From JACCQS01 sp963766765 (GTDB lineage: Bacteria; Actinomycetota; Actinomycetes; Mycobacteriales; Geodermatophilaceae), in the NCBI GenBank assembly GCA_963766765.1, contig CAVYBR010000008.1, positions 180,541-244,540 on the forward strand: a DNA stretch of 64,000 nucleotides. The letters run 5' to 3'. The notes beneath the pieces are model-generated. The model made no database searches, had not been told where the DNA came from, and saw only the letters and a list, made by a program, of their open reading frames with translations. A program made the position numbers and the translations under genes. Numbering within the stretch: position 1 is the stretch's first letter; each line of letters begins with the position of its first letter. Positions 1-8,961 of this stretch are shown piece by piece.

Positions 1-170
1 GGCACCGGGAGAAAGCCGATCGCCGGACCCTTTCCGTCCGGGTCGATGATGGAAGCGCCGTGCTCCTCGACGTAGCCGGGCTCATCCACGTAGCGCAGTG
101 CCAGCGCCCAGAACTCAGCCAGCCGGTGCGGATCGGCGGCGTCACAGCCGAGTGTCCAATGTGTCGCCAT
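1..170 (-). CDS. VOC/glyoxalase-like domain protein, N-terminal fragment
   Basis: The first 56 codons of a gene that runs off the left edge of the window. The reading begins ATG at 170 with MATHWTLGCDAADPHRLAEF, followed by FWALAL, a typical opening of actinobacterial glyoxalase-like (VOC superfamily) proteins in which the first beta strand and the AEFW helix are conserved. The family comprises small metal-dependent or binding-only proteins; substrate cannot be told from this fragment. It lies 45 bp downstream of the SRPBCC gene on the same strand and may belong to the same transcript. Confidence 0.6.
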   Translation of the reverse strand, partial: MATHWTLGCDAADPHRLAEFWALALRYVDEPGYVEEHGASIIDPDGKGPAIGFLPV

Positions 171-215
171 GGTCGAACTCTATTGTCAGGTGGACCGATT
201 GGCGCCGCACGCGGG

Positions 216-695
216 TCAGCTACCCGTCGCTTCGGCGAAGGTCTTCAGGATGTCTCTCCAGCCGTTTTCGGCGCCGACACCGCGGCGCAGGTTTTCCCAA
301 CCCGCACCGTGCTTCTCGAACTCCGAGTGCACAAAACTGATGGTCGTACGGTCGGGGCCGTCGCTCTCGAAGCGAACGTCGATCCGACTTGCCAGCTCGG
401 GATCATCCTGAGCCTCGAAGTGCACACCGAGTTGCCAGGAGAGCACCACATGAGTCGGCGGCTCCCACACCAGGACCCGGCCCCAGACGCATTCCTTGCC
501 GTCCGCCGAACGCTCGTACCAGCGACCGCCGACCCAGGATTCCATCCGGACTTCGAACCCGTCGCCGTCACTAAGGTGATGCTCACGCGGCCACCAGCTG
601 TCGACCCGCTCGGTGAAGTAGTGGAACGTTCGCTCGATGGGCGCGTTGACGGTGACCTCGACTCGTACGTCGGGGTCGATCTGCAGATCCGTCAT
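216..695 (-). CDS. SRPBCC (AHSA1-like) domain protein
   Basis: A 159-residue SRPBCC-fold protein. The opening stretch with VNAPIERTFHYFTERVDSWWP and the later tryptophan-rich strands (SWVGGRWYE, VWEPPTHVVLSW, WENLRRGVG near the C-terminus) are those of the AHSA1/START-like family, a helix-grip fold with a hydrophobic cavity. Its start codon overlaps the stop of the ArsR gene by 4 bp (ATGA), an arrangement very common in actinomycetes, where an ArsR repressor controls an SRPBCC partner. Ligand and reaction are unknown for most members; some act in stress response or as cyclase/aromatase-like binding proteins. Confidence 0.85.
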   Translation of the reverse strand: MTDLQIDPDVRVEVTVNAPIERTFHYFTERVDSWWPREHHLSDGDGFEVRMESWVGGRWYERSADGKECVWGRVLVWEPPTHVVLSWQLGVHFEAQDDPELASRIDVRFESDGPDRTTISFVHSEFEKHGAGWENLRRGVGAENGWRDILKTFAEATGS

Positions 696-1006
696 GAGTT
701 CTCCTCGGTTTCGGCGAAGTCTTTGAACTCCGCGAGCGCATGGGTCCAGAACTGTTCGAAATAGCTCCGCATGGCGTTGATGCCCTGTGGGTTGAGTCGA
801 TAGAGCCGGCGAGTGCCGACCGCCTGGTCCAACACGAGCCCGGCCGACTTGAGCCGAGCCAGGTGCTGGGACACCGCCGGCCGACTGACCGGGAGCTCGT
901 CGGCGAGTTGACCGACCGCCATAGGTCCTCGACCCAACCGTTCGAAGATCGCCCGGCGGGTCGAATCGCCCAGCGCGTCGAGGACGGCACCTTGGTAAGT
1001 CGTCAC
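692..1006 (-). CDS. ArsR-family transcriptional regulator
   Basis: A winged-helix repressor of about 104 residues. DALGDSTRRAIFERL followed by VGQLADELPVSRPAVSQHLARLKSAGLV is the ArsR/SmtB helix-turn-helix, and a C-terminal helix (FEQFWTHALAEFKDFAE) is typical of the ArsR proteins that precede SRPBCC genes. No metal-binding CxC motif is visible, so it is probably not a metal sensor. I choose GTG at 1006 as the start: an upstream TTG at 1042 would place a clear promoter and operator inside the coding region. It is translationally coupled to the downstream SRPBCC gene and is probably autoregulated. Confidence 0.85.
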   Translation of the reverse strand: MTTYQGAVLDALGDSTRRAIFERLGRGPMAVGQLADELPVSRPAVSQHLARLKSAGLVLDQAVGTRRLYRLNPQGINAMRSYFEQFWTHALAEFKDFAETEENS

Positions 1007-1011
1007 GAACG

Positions 1012-1042
1012 GTAAGTTAGAACTTACGAATGCGGTTGTCAA
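1012..1042 (-). promoter_or_regulatory. Promoter and operator of the arsR-SRPBCC operon
   Basis: On the minus strand TTGACA (1042-1037) is followed 17 nt later by TAACTT (1019-1014), a plausible sigma-70-like pair. A 16-bp inverted repeat, GTAAGTT-AG-AACTTAC on the plus strand at 1012-1027, covers the -10 region. Transcription would start within a few bases of the GTG at 1006, so the messenger may be leaderless. The repeat is the likely autoregulatory site of the ArsR protein. Confidence 0.55.
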
Positions 1043-1121
1043 GCTGCGCCAGACCAGTTTCCAGTCAGGCCCGAACTCGGGGCGGGTCGTCGGCTACTCC
1101 GCGCGGCAGCGAGGGAGGAGA

Positions 1122-2347
1122 TCAGGCGCTGGGGTCGCGCAGGATCGGGCAGGACATGCAGCGCGGCCCGCCTCGGCCGCTGCCCAACTCGCTGCCGGCC
1201 AGGCGCAGAACCTCGATCCCCTGATCCTCCAACGCTGCGTTGGTCACCACGTTGCGCTCGTAGGCAACCGTCAACCGCGGGGCCACCGCGAGTGTGTTGT
1301 TGCCGTCGTCCCACTGCTCACGTTCGGCGGTGATCGGGTCCAGTCCGGTGTCGATCACCCGAAGCCGGTCGATCTGCATCGCTTTGGAAGCCGCGACCAG
1401 GAACGGCTCCGGGCCCGTGATCGACAACTCCCCGTCCTCGTCGGCGGCCTCCGGCGGCAAGCCCTCCGGTTCGGTCAGCGTCCAGGCCACGAGGTCTGCA
1501 GCGATGTTCTGGTACATGACGACCGCATCGACATCGACCATGGTGCAAATCGTGTCCAGGTGCATCGTTGCGCGCTCCTGCGGAACCGGAACGACCAGGA
1601 CCGTGTGCGCGAGTCCGCGGTGAAAGACCCGCCGGGCAAGCCGCTCGGCCCCGGCGGGGGTGGTCCGCTCCCCGACGCCGACGGCCACGACACCCTTCGA
1701 CAGGAGAAGTACGTCGCCGCCCTCGACGTGCTCGAGACTCGGGTCGTACAACCGCTGCACACCGGCGAACCGGGGATGGTGGGCGTAGATCGCGTGGGTC
1801 AGCGTGGTTTCGCGCCGCCGAGCCGGCATGGCCAGGGCCGTGACGGCGACTTGATTGCCCACCCAGACCGACGAATCCCGGGTGAAGAGCAGGTTGGGCA
1901 GCGGCGGGATCACGAAGTCCACGCTCGGCATGAGTTGATGCGCAAGCCCGCGGGCACCCGGCAGTTCGTCATGACCCACGCCGGCGATGAGTGCGCCCGC
2001 GAGACCTGCGGCGCTGAGATCGTCCAGATACGAGGCGGCGACGTCTCGTAGCGTGACGCCCAGTCGAGGATCGTCCACAGCCCCGGCGATGACCTCGGCC
2101 CGCGCGGCGGGGATGTCCATCACCTCCGTGAGCATGACGTCGACGTACAAGACTTCGACGTCATGCGTGCGCAGGGACTCGGCAAAGGCGTCGTGCTCTT
2201 CTTGCGCCCTGGCGACCCAAGGGATGTCGTCGAAGAGCAGCGCGTCGTTGTTTCGCGGCGTCAGCCGCTTCAGCTCAGGCCCGGTCGGTGCAGCAGGACC
2301 GTTCGCAGTCGACCAACCTCGCTGTCGGCGTACGCCTGATCACTCAT
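1122..2347 (-). pseudogene. arcA: Arginine deiminase, one frameshift
   Basis: Arginine deiminase hydrolyses arginine to citrulline and ammonia (first step of the ADI pathway). The protein starts MSDQAYADSEVGRLRTVLLH at 2347, loses frame at 2280-2282 in a GGG/CCC run, and resumes with PELKRLTPRNNDALLFDD through to the stop at 1122, giving about 408 residues, normal for the family. Visible signature segments are FTRDSSVWVG, the HVEGGD loop, the MHLDTICTMVD histidine segment and the C-terminal catalytic cysteine in CMSCPILRD. One missing base explains the break, so a sequencing error is as likely as inactivation. No arcB or arcC is visible nearby. The start overlaps the stop of the upstream FAD oxidase. 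Confidence 0.85.
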
Positions 2348-4030
2348 CAACCGCAGGCCGTAAATGTGCCCTGCCTGACTTCCCGTAAGGACTGCCGAAC
2401 AGGACGCATGGGTTGCAGATCCCGGTGGGATCCAGCCGATCCTTGACCGCGTGCAGGACAGCGATGCCGAGATCGCCGACTTCCCTCGAGAGCCAAGGTG
2501 CGTGATCGATGCCGACTGCGTGATGGTGCGTGATGACTCCACCATGCGACATCAGAGCGTCGGTCGCTGCGCGCTTGGCCAGCAACCACTGCTGCAGCGG
2601 TCGGTCGTCGTCACGATCGGCGATGATTGTGAAGTAGAGCGACGCGCCAGTCGGAATAGACGTGCGAGACGTGACACAGCACCAGCGGACTTTTGTCCCC
2701 TGCAGATAGCGACTCGGTCAGTGCGGCACGGGTCGCGTCGTAGACCTCCGGGAGGTCAGACCACGTAGCTGCCGTCTCGAGCGTCTCCACGAGCAGGCCG
2801 ACGTTGAGCAGGACGTCACGCATGTACGGACCCGAGTAGCGGTTGGACACCCAACTCTGGCCGACCGATCGCCCGACGCGAATGGCCTCACAGCGCCGCA
2901 GCAGAGAACTGGCCGCGCGCCGCCGTGCGCTGACGACGTCTTCGGCGCCCTCCCAGCCGAGAATCAACAGGCAACCGCCGCCGTGTCCGCGGGCTCGCAG
3001 CAGCCCTTGCAGCGCAGATGCTTTCGAGCTTGCGGCCAGTACGAGGTTGGCCCTGCGTCTCGTCCGGATCAGACAGCCGCACAACGTCGGGCAACAGGTC
3101 CGTACGAGCTAGCTGGCGGAGTCCTTCGAGCGCCCGCGGCCACGACTTGAAGGACCAGCCCTCGTACTGCTTCGTCTCCGGAGCCGGTCGGACCCGCAGG
3201 GTGAGCTCGGTGATCACGCCGAGGGTGCCCTCTGAGCCGAGCACGACGCCGAGGAGCTCCGGCCCGGCGGCACTGGCGGGCGATCTGCCCACATCCCACG
3301 TTCCGGCCGGAGTGGCCAGGCGAAGTCCCGCGACGAGTTCGTCGAATCTGCCGTACCCGGTCGACGCCTGGCCGGCGGAGCGCGTGGCGGCGTACCCGCC
3401 GAGCGTGGCGAACTCGTAGCTCTGCGGGAAGTGCCCGAGAGTCAGGCCGTAGCGCGCCATCCGAGCCTCGAACTCCGGTGCCCGTAGGCCAGGTCCGGCC
3501 TTGACCAGCAATGACTTGGCATCGATCGAGTCGATCGAGCTGAGTCGCGCGACATCCAAGGCGATGACGGCCCGATGCTCACCGGCGCCGCCGGCCAGGC
3601 CGCCGACGACGCTCGTTCCGCCGCCGAACGGGATGACCGCGATGTCGTCCTTCGCACAGCGGGCCAGGACGGCGAGGACTTCGTCATGGGAGCCGGGGAG
3701 CACGACTGCGTCAGGTAGGCCGGAGACATCGCCGCCGCGGCGGCGGATCAGGTCCAGATAGCTGCGGCCGCCACCCCGGCGAATGCGACTCGGGCCATCG
3801 GTACGGACGTAGTCGTCGCCAACGATCTCGATCAGCGCAGCGCTCGTGGCGTCGGTGAGCATGGTGGCGACGGTCGTGACCGTGCGAGAGTCCTCGGCCG
3901 GAGTTTCTCTTGGAGTCCAACCGATTTCGCGGCGGAGCCATTTGCGGGCCGCGGCCGGCAACTCATGCGGGGCATCGACGTGCCCCCAACCGGTGAGCGT
4001 GAGTTCGGCTCGTTCCCTTGCCTGGCTCAT
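2340..4030 (-). pseudogene. FAD-linked oxidase, alkyldihydroxyacetonephosphate synthase-like, two frameshifts
   Basis: An AGPS-like FAD-binding oxidase of about 560 residues once two single-base indels (near 3051-3056 and 2654-2658) are corrected. The N-terminal VAO-type FAD domain shows VVLPGSHDEVLAVLARC, IPFGGGTSVVGG and GYAATRSAGQAS; the middle has GSEGTLGVITELTLRVRPAP; the C-terminal part reads ITHHHAVGIDH with the histidine-rich active-site loop, then DPTGICNPCVLF. Family members make ether lipids in eukaryotes; the bacterial enzymes are mostly uncharacterised oxidases. It is head-to-head with the glpD homologue and its stop overlaps the arcA start by 8 bp, so arcA is translationally coupled to it. 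Confidence 0.8.
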
Positions 4031-5681
4031 GGGCAGGGAGTTTACCCAGTAAACCGGCGTCCCCTTGGCGGCTGGCCCGCATTGCCAACCGTCGATTTCG
4101 TAGCTGAGCCTGAAATCGCGGCGCCGCGCGGCGCCGGCCAGCATGCTGTGACCTATGCCCGTCTCCTGGCCGTCCCTCAATGCGGCGAGCCGCGCCCGCG
4201 ACTTGGACTCCTTGGCCCGGTGCGGGGTGGACCTCCTCGTGGTGGGCGGCGGCGTGACCGGTGCCGGGATCGCGCTGGATGCGGCCAGCCGCGGTCTGCG
4301 GGTCGCGCTCGTCGAACGCGGGGATCTTGCCCAGGGGACAAGCCGGTGGAGCAGCAAGTTGGTGCACGGCGGCCTGCGCTATCTCGCGCACGGGGACATC
4401 CGGCTCGCTCGGGACAGCGCCAGAGAGCGCGCGATCCTGATGACCCGTACCGCCCCGCATTTGATCCGCGCCCTGCCATTTATGATCCCGGCCACGGTTG
4501 GGGCTACGGCCCTCACGCTCGGCCGGTTCGGTACGGGGGCCGGGGATCTGATGCGGGTCGGACTCCCGGGTGGCGCTGCTGCCTTGCCGCGCGCCCGTTG
4601 GGTCGGCCGGCAGCGGGCCAGCGATCTCGTGCCGGGGCTGCGCCCTGATGCGCGCGGCGGAGTCGTGTTCTGGGACGGCCAACTGATCGACGACGCCCGG
4701 CTGGTGCTGGGGCTGGCACGTACGGCCGCGACGTACGGCGCCTCGATCCTCACCAGGATGGAGGCGACCTCGGTCGGTGCGGACGGAGCCGAACTCAGCG
4801 ACCGGCTCGATGGCGGGCGGCAGTTGTCGGTCGAAGCGCGCGCCGTCGTCAATGCCACCGGTGTCTGGGCCGGCGAGTTGGCCAACGGGGTCACACTCCG
4901 CCCGAGCCGAGGCTCTCATCTGGTGCTGCCCAGCAGCTTGCTCGGCTTTCCGCGCGCCGCCTTGACGGTTCCGCTGGCCGGGTCGACGAGCCGGTACGTC
5001 TTCGCCCTCCCGCAATTGGACGGCCGCACATATCTCGGGCATCACCGACGAGCCGGTCGAGGGGCCAATCGGCGAGACGGACCCGCGACCGGACACCGCC
5101 GAAATCGACGTCTTGCTCGACACGATCAATACCGCGTTGGCGCAGCCGCTGTCGCGGACGGACGTCCTCGGGTCCTATGCCGGGCTCCGGCCGCTGGTTG
5201 CCGGGGTCGCCTCGAAGGGCAGCGCGGATCTCTCCCGGCGGCACTTGATCAGCCGGGCGAGCTCCGGGGTCATCACGATCACCGGGGGCAAGCTCACCAC
5301 CTACCGCGAGATGGCCGAGGACGCCGTCGACCTCGTCGCGGCTCAGCTCGGCAGCGACGGGCCCTGTCGTACCGAACATCTGCCGCTCATCGGCGCGACT
5401 GCATCGGACGGGTTCGCCGCCACTGCCGCGACGCCGTGGCTGGTGGCGCGATACGGAACCGAAGCCGCGCGGGTTGTCGCCGAAGGCGGCTCGGACGGAT
5501 CCGAGCTGGTGGTGCCAGGGCTGCCGGTCACAGTGGCAGAGCTTCGATACGCCGTACGGCATGAGCTGGCCCTTGGCGTTGACGATCTGCTTGACCGCCG
5601 AACCCGGATCGGCTTGGTGCTGCGCGATCGAGCTGCGGCGCTGCCGGTGGCCGTGCAGGTCCTGTCCGACCTGAAGCAGAA

Positions 5682-5736
5682 CCGAGTGAAGGACGCCTTC
5701 TGCCGATCGGTTCGACAGAGGGCTTCCTTCACTCGG
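5682..5736. repeat. Inverted repeat at the 3' end of glpD
   Basis: Arms CCGAGTGAAGGA (5682-5693) and TCCTTCACTCGG (5725-5736) are exact complements, and the next ten bases on each side pair with few mismatches, leaving a short loop around GATCGGTTCG. It sits inside the apparent C-terminal extension of glpD. It may be a terminator-like hairpin or another of the palindromic elements of this region. Confidence 0.6.
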
Positions 5737-5764
5737 TGTTGCGGGTTGACTGACCGAGCGACCC

Positions 5765-5845
5765 CTGGCGGTTTGCCAGCAATCCGCCAGCGTTGGGCCT
5801 TCGGTGCTCGGGTCGTGGCTTGGCGGTTTCTGCAGAAACCGCCAA
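5765..5845. repeat. Family B palindrome pair between glpD and padR
   Basis: Two 26-bp palindromes separated by 29 bp. The first (5765-5790) has core GGCGGTTTGCCAGCAA with one mismatch and a CA centre; the second (5820-5845) is a perfect palindrome centred on a CTGCAG core (half-site TTGGCGGTTTCTG). The pair lies between the convergent ends of glpD and padR. The same two half-elements recur at 6938, 20189, 25368 (degenerate) and 34772. Confidence 0.8.
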
Positions 5846-5853
5846 GTTGGGGG

Positions 5854-6837
5854 CTACTCGGGGGTGGAGTCCTCGGGATTCGCGCCCTCGGTCGGTGGCT
5901 CGGTCGGTGCCTCGGTCGGTGCCTCGGGTGACGCGGCCTCGGGCTCCTTGGGCTGGGCCATCAGCCCGTAGAGCTCCTGCCGGGTCTGCTCGAGGATCTC
6001 TGCCGCGCGGGTGGCCTGGGCCGGAGTCCCGTGCAATGCCACCGTTCCGGCAGCAACACCGACCTGAGCGATGATGCCGCGCAGCGCGAGGTTTTCAGCC
6101 CGCACGTCGCCGGCGACGTCCGTCCAGGGTGTGCCGAGCTGAGCCCGGTTCTCCTCGACGTATGCCCGTCCTTGCTCGGTCAGCGTTGCGGTCTTGCGGC
6201 CGTCGAGCTGCTCGACCTGGATCAGGCCCTCGTCCTCGAGCTGGGACAGGGTCGGGTAGACCGTGCCCGGACTGGGCCGCCAGACGCCGCCGCTGCGCTC
6301 ACTGATCTCGCTGATCAGCTCGTACCCGTGCCGTGGTTGCTCGTCGAGCAGGACCAGGATGGCCGCGCGTACGTCGCCGCGACGGCGGGCGCCACGGCCT
6401 CGACCGCGACCTCGTGCCCGCCATGGGCCACCGGGCGGACTGAAGCCGGGGCCGCCCTGCCAGCCCGGTCCGGGTCCGAATCCGGGACCGACCGGGGGAC
6501 CGAACATGCCGCCGGGTCCGAACGGGAAGCCGGGACCGCCGTCTGAGCGGTCGAAGCGGCCGAATTGTCCGGGGCCAGATTGCCCGGGTCGCTCGAAGCC
6601 GGGTTGTCCGTGGTTGTGCTCGCCGCGGCCGTGCCGACGGCCATGCCGCTCGCCGTGCTGCCGGTTGTGGTTATCACCGTGGTCGCGCCGGTGTTCCCGG
6701 CGGCCGGATCCTCGGCGCGAGTCGTCGTGTGGCCCGGGTTCCCGAGCGGTGCCGCGGGCTGCCTCAGCAGCGGCGGCGATCAAGTTGTTCCATGCTGTGC
6801 TGGCGTCCCGCCAGCCGGAAGATGCGTATGTCGACAT
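5854..6837 (-). CDS. PadR-family regulator with long low-complexity N-terminus
   Basis: 327 residues, about three times the length of a minimal PadR. Residues 1-35 form an alanine-rich helix, 36-77 are rich in His and Arg (several HGxxH-like spacings), 78-140 are Gly/Pro/Phe-rich, 141-149 are RG repeats, and the PadR winged helix follows at about 153-230 (DVRAAILVLLDEQPRHGYEL, then SPGTVYPTLSQLEDEGLI). The C-terminal part is helical, ending in an acidic Pro/Glu/Ala tail. PadR proteins are ligand-responsive repressors of neighbouring genes. The His-rich region could bind metal, by inference only. An AT-rich palindrome just upstream suggests autoregulation. Confidence 0.85.
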   Translation of the reverse strand: MSTYASSGWRDASTAWNNLIAAAAEAARGTAREPGPHDDSRRGSGRREHRRDHGDNHNRQHGERHGRRHGRGEHNHGQPGFERPGQSGPGQFGRFDRSDGGPGFPFGPGGMFGPPVGPGFGPGPGWQGGPGFSPPGGPWRARGRGRGRGARRRGDVRAAILVLLDEQPRHGYELISEISERSGGVWRPSPGTVYPTLSQLEDEGLIQVEQLDGRKTATLTEQGRAYVEENRAQLGTPWTDVAGDVRAENLALRGIIAQVGVAAGTVALHGTPAQATRAAEILEQTRQELYGLMAQPKEPEAASPEAPTEAPTEPPTEGANPEDSTPE

Positions 6838-6888
6838 CTGTGGTTTCTCCTTGTGCGTTTCAGTCGGCGTGTATCGCCGATGCTTAGA

Positions 6889-6898
6889 CGATATATCG
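6889..6898. promoter_or_regulatory. Likely PadR operator
   Basis: CGATATATCG, a perfect 10-bp palindrome in an otherwise GC-rich divergent intergenic region, lies about 50 bp upstream of padR. Sites of the ATATCGATAT type are characteristic of PadR autoregulation. Binding is inferred. Confidence 0.5.
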
Positions 6899-6937
6899 AC
6901 AAGAGACGGAACGCAAGGGGTTTTCTGGGAAAGCTCA

Positions 6938-6969
6938 GGCCTGGCGGTTTCTGCAGAAACCGCCAGGCC
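6938..6969. repeat. Family B perfect palindrome, 32 bp
   Basis: A perfect 32-bp palindrome with half-site GGCCTGGCGGTTTCTG and a CTGCAG centre. Unlike the glpD/padR copy it lies between divergent genes (padR and the SDR), so a pure terminator role is unlikely. Confidence 0.85.
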
Positions 6970-7055
6970 CGGACCCGGGTGGCGGGCGCATCACAAGAGC
7001 GGGGTAGGCCAACCAAAGAGCCCGCGCGAGCGAGGGTCGTCTAGATTCCGTGAGC

Positions 7056-7958
7056 ATGGGACTACTCGAAGACCGCGTCGTGATCGTCACTGGAGCAGGC
7101 CGAGGGCTGGGCCGCGGCGAAGCCTTGGAATGTGCCCGTCAGGGAGCCGCGGTTGTGGTGAACGAGTTCGATCCGGCCACGGGAGCGGCGGTCGTCGCCG
7201 AGATCGAGTCGGCCGGGGGACGAGCGGTACTGGTCGAGGGCGACGTCAGCCAGATCGACGTGGCCGACCGCCTTGTGGCAACCGCTGTGGACAGCTTCGG
7301 CCAGCTGGATGCTCTGGTGAACAACGCCGGCGTCCTGCGCGACCGCACTGTGGTCAAGATGACGCCGGAGGAATGGGACGCGGTCATCGCCGTACACCTG
7401 CGCGGGCACTACGCGACGACGCACGCCGCCTGTGGCTACTGGCGAGCGGAGAGTCGGCCCGGCCGAATGGTCCACACGACGTCATCCTCGGGGATCCTCG
7501 GCAACTTCGGTCAGTCCAACTACGGAGCGGCCAAGGCCGGCATCGCCGCCTTCTCCACGATCGTGGCCCAGGAGATGGCCAAGTACGGAGTGACCTCGAA
7601 CGCGATCGCTCCGGCTGCGCGCACTGCAATGACCGAGTCCGCGTACGGCGACATCCCGACGATCGAGGAAGGCACCTTCGACTTCTGGGCGCCTGACAAT
7701 GTGGCGCCGTTCGTGGCCTGGCTGTGCTCGGACGCGGCCGGGGACATCAGTGGCAAGGTCTTCGGCGTCCAGGGCGACGCCGTTGAGCTCTACCGCCCCT
7801 ACACCTCTGTCGCGGTGATCGAGAACGACGGAAAACGCTGGGAGCCAGAGCAATTCACCGACCGGGTCGGCTCGCTGTTCGACGAGAGCGGCATTGTGCC
7901 TCAGGCGGAGTTCATGATGACGAAGCTGCGGTACTCGATGTCTCAGCGTGGCGGCTGA
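7056..7958 (+). CDS. SDR-family oxidoreductase
   Basis: A classical short-chain dehydrogenase/reductase of 300 residues. The cofactor motif TGAGRGLG is at about 11-18, NNAG at about 88, the active-site YGAAK at about 157 and the strand before it ends in TSSSGILGN. Length and the C-terminal extension after residue 250 (YRPYTSVAVIENDGKRW) resemble the 3-hydroxyacyl-CoA dehydrogenase/MaoC-associated SDRs of actinomycetes that act on CoA esters. ATG at 7056 is chosen over GTG at 7050 because it gives the usual short lead to the first strand. The substrate is not determinable from sequence. Confidence 0.85.
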   Translation: MGLLEDRVVIVTGAGRGLGRGEALECARQGAAVVVNEFDPATGAAVVAEIESAGGRAVLVEGDVSQIDVADRLVATAVDSFGQLDALVNNAGVLRDRTVVKMTPEEWDAVIAVHLRGHYATTHAACGYWRAESRPGRMVHTTSSSGILGNFGQSNYGAAKAGIAAFSTIVAQEMAKYGVTSNAIAPAARTAMTESAYGDIPTIEEGTFDFWAPDNVAPFVAWLCSDAAGDISGKVFGVQGDAVELYRPYTSVAVIENDGKRWEPEQFTDRVGSLFDESGIVPQAEFMMTKLRYSMSQRGG

Positions 7959-7964
7959 CCCCAG

Positions 7965-8927
7965 TCAGGGGATCAGCAGCAGCTTGGCGGTCGTCTTGCG
8001 GCCCTCGAGGTCGCGGTGTGCCTGGGCGGCATCTTCCAGCGGGTAACGGTGTCCGATCTCCACTGTGAGGCGTCCATCGGCGATCCAGCCGAAGAGTTCG
8101 TTCGTACGCCAGAGCAGTTCTTCGCGGTCGCGGGTGTAGTGGGCGGTGCTGGGCCGGGTCAGAAACAGGCCGCCCCCGCGGTTGAGTCGCTGCGGATCGA
8201 AAGGCGGCACCGGACCGCTCGCCGCGCCGAACAGGACCATCATCCCGCGGATCCGCAGCGCCTTCAGGCTGTCGTCGAACGTCGCTGCCCCGACCCCGTC
8301 GTACACCGCGTCAACGCCGACCCCGTCGGTGACTTCCAAGGCGGCATCGACCATCTGGTCGTACGAGACAACGCGATCCGCGCCGGCGGCTTTGGCCTTC
8401 GCCGCTTTCTCCGGCGTCGACGTCGTCGCCAACACGTGACCACCGCGGAGCTTGACGATCTGGGTCAGGAGTTGCCCGACCCCCCCGGCCGCGGCGTGCA
8501 CGACTACCCAATCGCCCTGCTGGACCGGGTACGTCGACGTGGCCAGGTAGTGCGCGGTGATTCCCTGCAGGATCGCCGCGGCGGCCAGCTCGTCGCTCAC
8601 GCCTTCGGGAACGGGTACGGCCTCTGTCGCGCCAATGGCGACGGCCTCGGCGTAGCTGCCCAAGCCGTCCTTCCAGGCAACGCGGTCCCCGATCGAGATG
8701 TCGTCGACACCGGCGCCGACTGCGCGTACCGTCCCGGCACCCTCCATGCCGAGGATGAACGGCGTCTCGATCGGATAAGCGCCCGAGCGTTGATAGGTGT
8801 CGATGTAGTTCACGCCGGCGGCTGCGATGTCGACGACCACTTGGCCGTCACCCGCCTCCGGCATCGGGCTGTCGACGAGTGCCAGGACCTCGGGTCCGCC
8901 GTGCTCGGTCACCTGGATCGCCCGCAC
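7965..8927 (-). CDS. Quinone oxidoreductase, zinc-independent MDR family
   Basis: 320 residues of the medium-chain dehydrogenase/reductase superfamily, quinone oxidoreductase (QOR) branch. The GroES-like N-terminal domain has EHGGPEVLALVDSP and GMEGAGTVRAVGAGV; the NADPH-binding segment is VVHAAAGGVGQLLTQIVKL at about 147-165; the catalytic-zinc cysteines of alcohol dehydrogenases are absent. It ends 7 bp from the convergent SDR and is followed upstream by a long hairpin that separates it from hmgA. Such enzymes reduce quinones or enones with NADPH; no specific substrate is suggested by context. Confidence 0.88.
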   Translation of the reverse strand: MRAIQVTEHGGPEVLALVDSPMPEAGDGQVVVDIAAAGVNYIDTYQRSGAYPIETPFILGMEGAGTVRAVGAGVDDISIGDRVAWKDGLGSYAEAVAIGATEAVPVPEGVSDELAAAAILQGITAHYLATSTYPVQQGDWVVVHAAAGGVGQLLTQIVKLRGGHVLATTSTPEKAAKAKAAGADRVVSYDQMVDAALEVTDGVGVDAVYDGVGAATFDDSLKALRIRGMMVLFGAASGPVPPFDPQRLNRGGGLFLTRPSTAHYTRDREELLWRTNELFGWIADGRLTVEIGHRYPLEDAAQAHRDLEGRKTTAKLLLIP

Positions 8928-8961
8928 GTGCCGCCTCCTGCCGTCGTCGTCTCCCGACCGA

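Larger units (their letters stand above)
4155..5931 (+). pseudogene. glpD: FAD-dependent glycerol-3-phosphate dehydrogenase, frameshifted
   Basis: GlpD oxidises glycerol 3-phosphate to dihydroxyacetone phosphate at the membrane and feeds electrons to quinone. The N-terminal Rossmann dinucleotide motif VVGGGVTGAGIALDAASRG (about residues 28-46), the SSKLVHGGLRYL loop and FALPQLDGRTYLG are diagnostic. Frame is lost at 5037-5040 by one extra base, then continues ITDEPVEGPIGETDPRPDTA and GSYAGLRPLV, with ITGGKLTTYREMAEDA. The C-terminus is odd: after PVAVQVLSDLKQ the frame enters a hairpin repeat and two palindromes and only stops at 5931, antisense to padR. The natural end is probably near 5690; the listed end is simply where the frame stops. 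Confidence 0.75.

Noticed and set aside
692..1042. TTG at 1042 as the ArsR start
   Set aside because: It would translate through a promoter-like TTGACA and the palindromic operator; GTG at 1006 fits family length.
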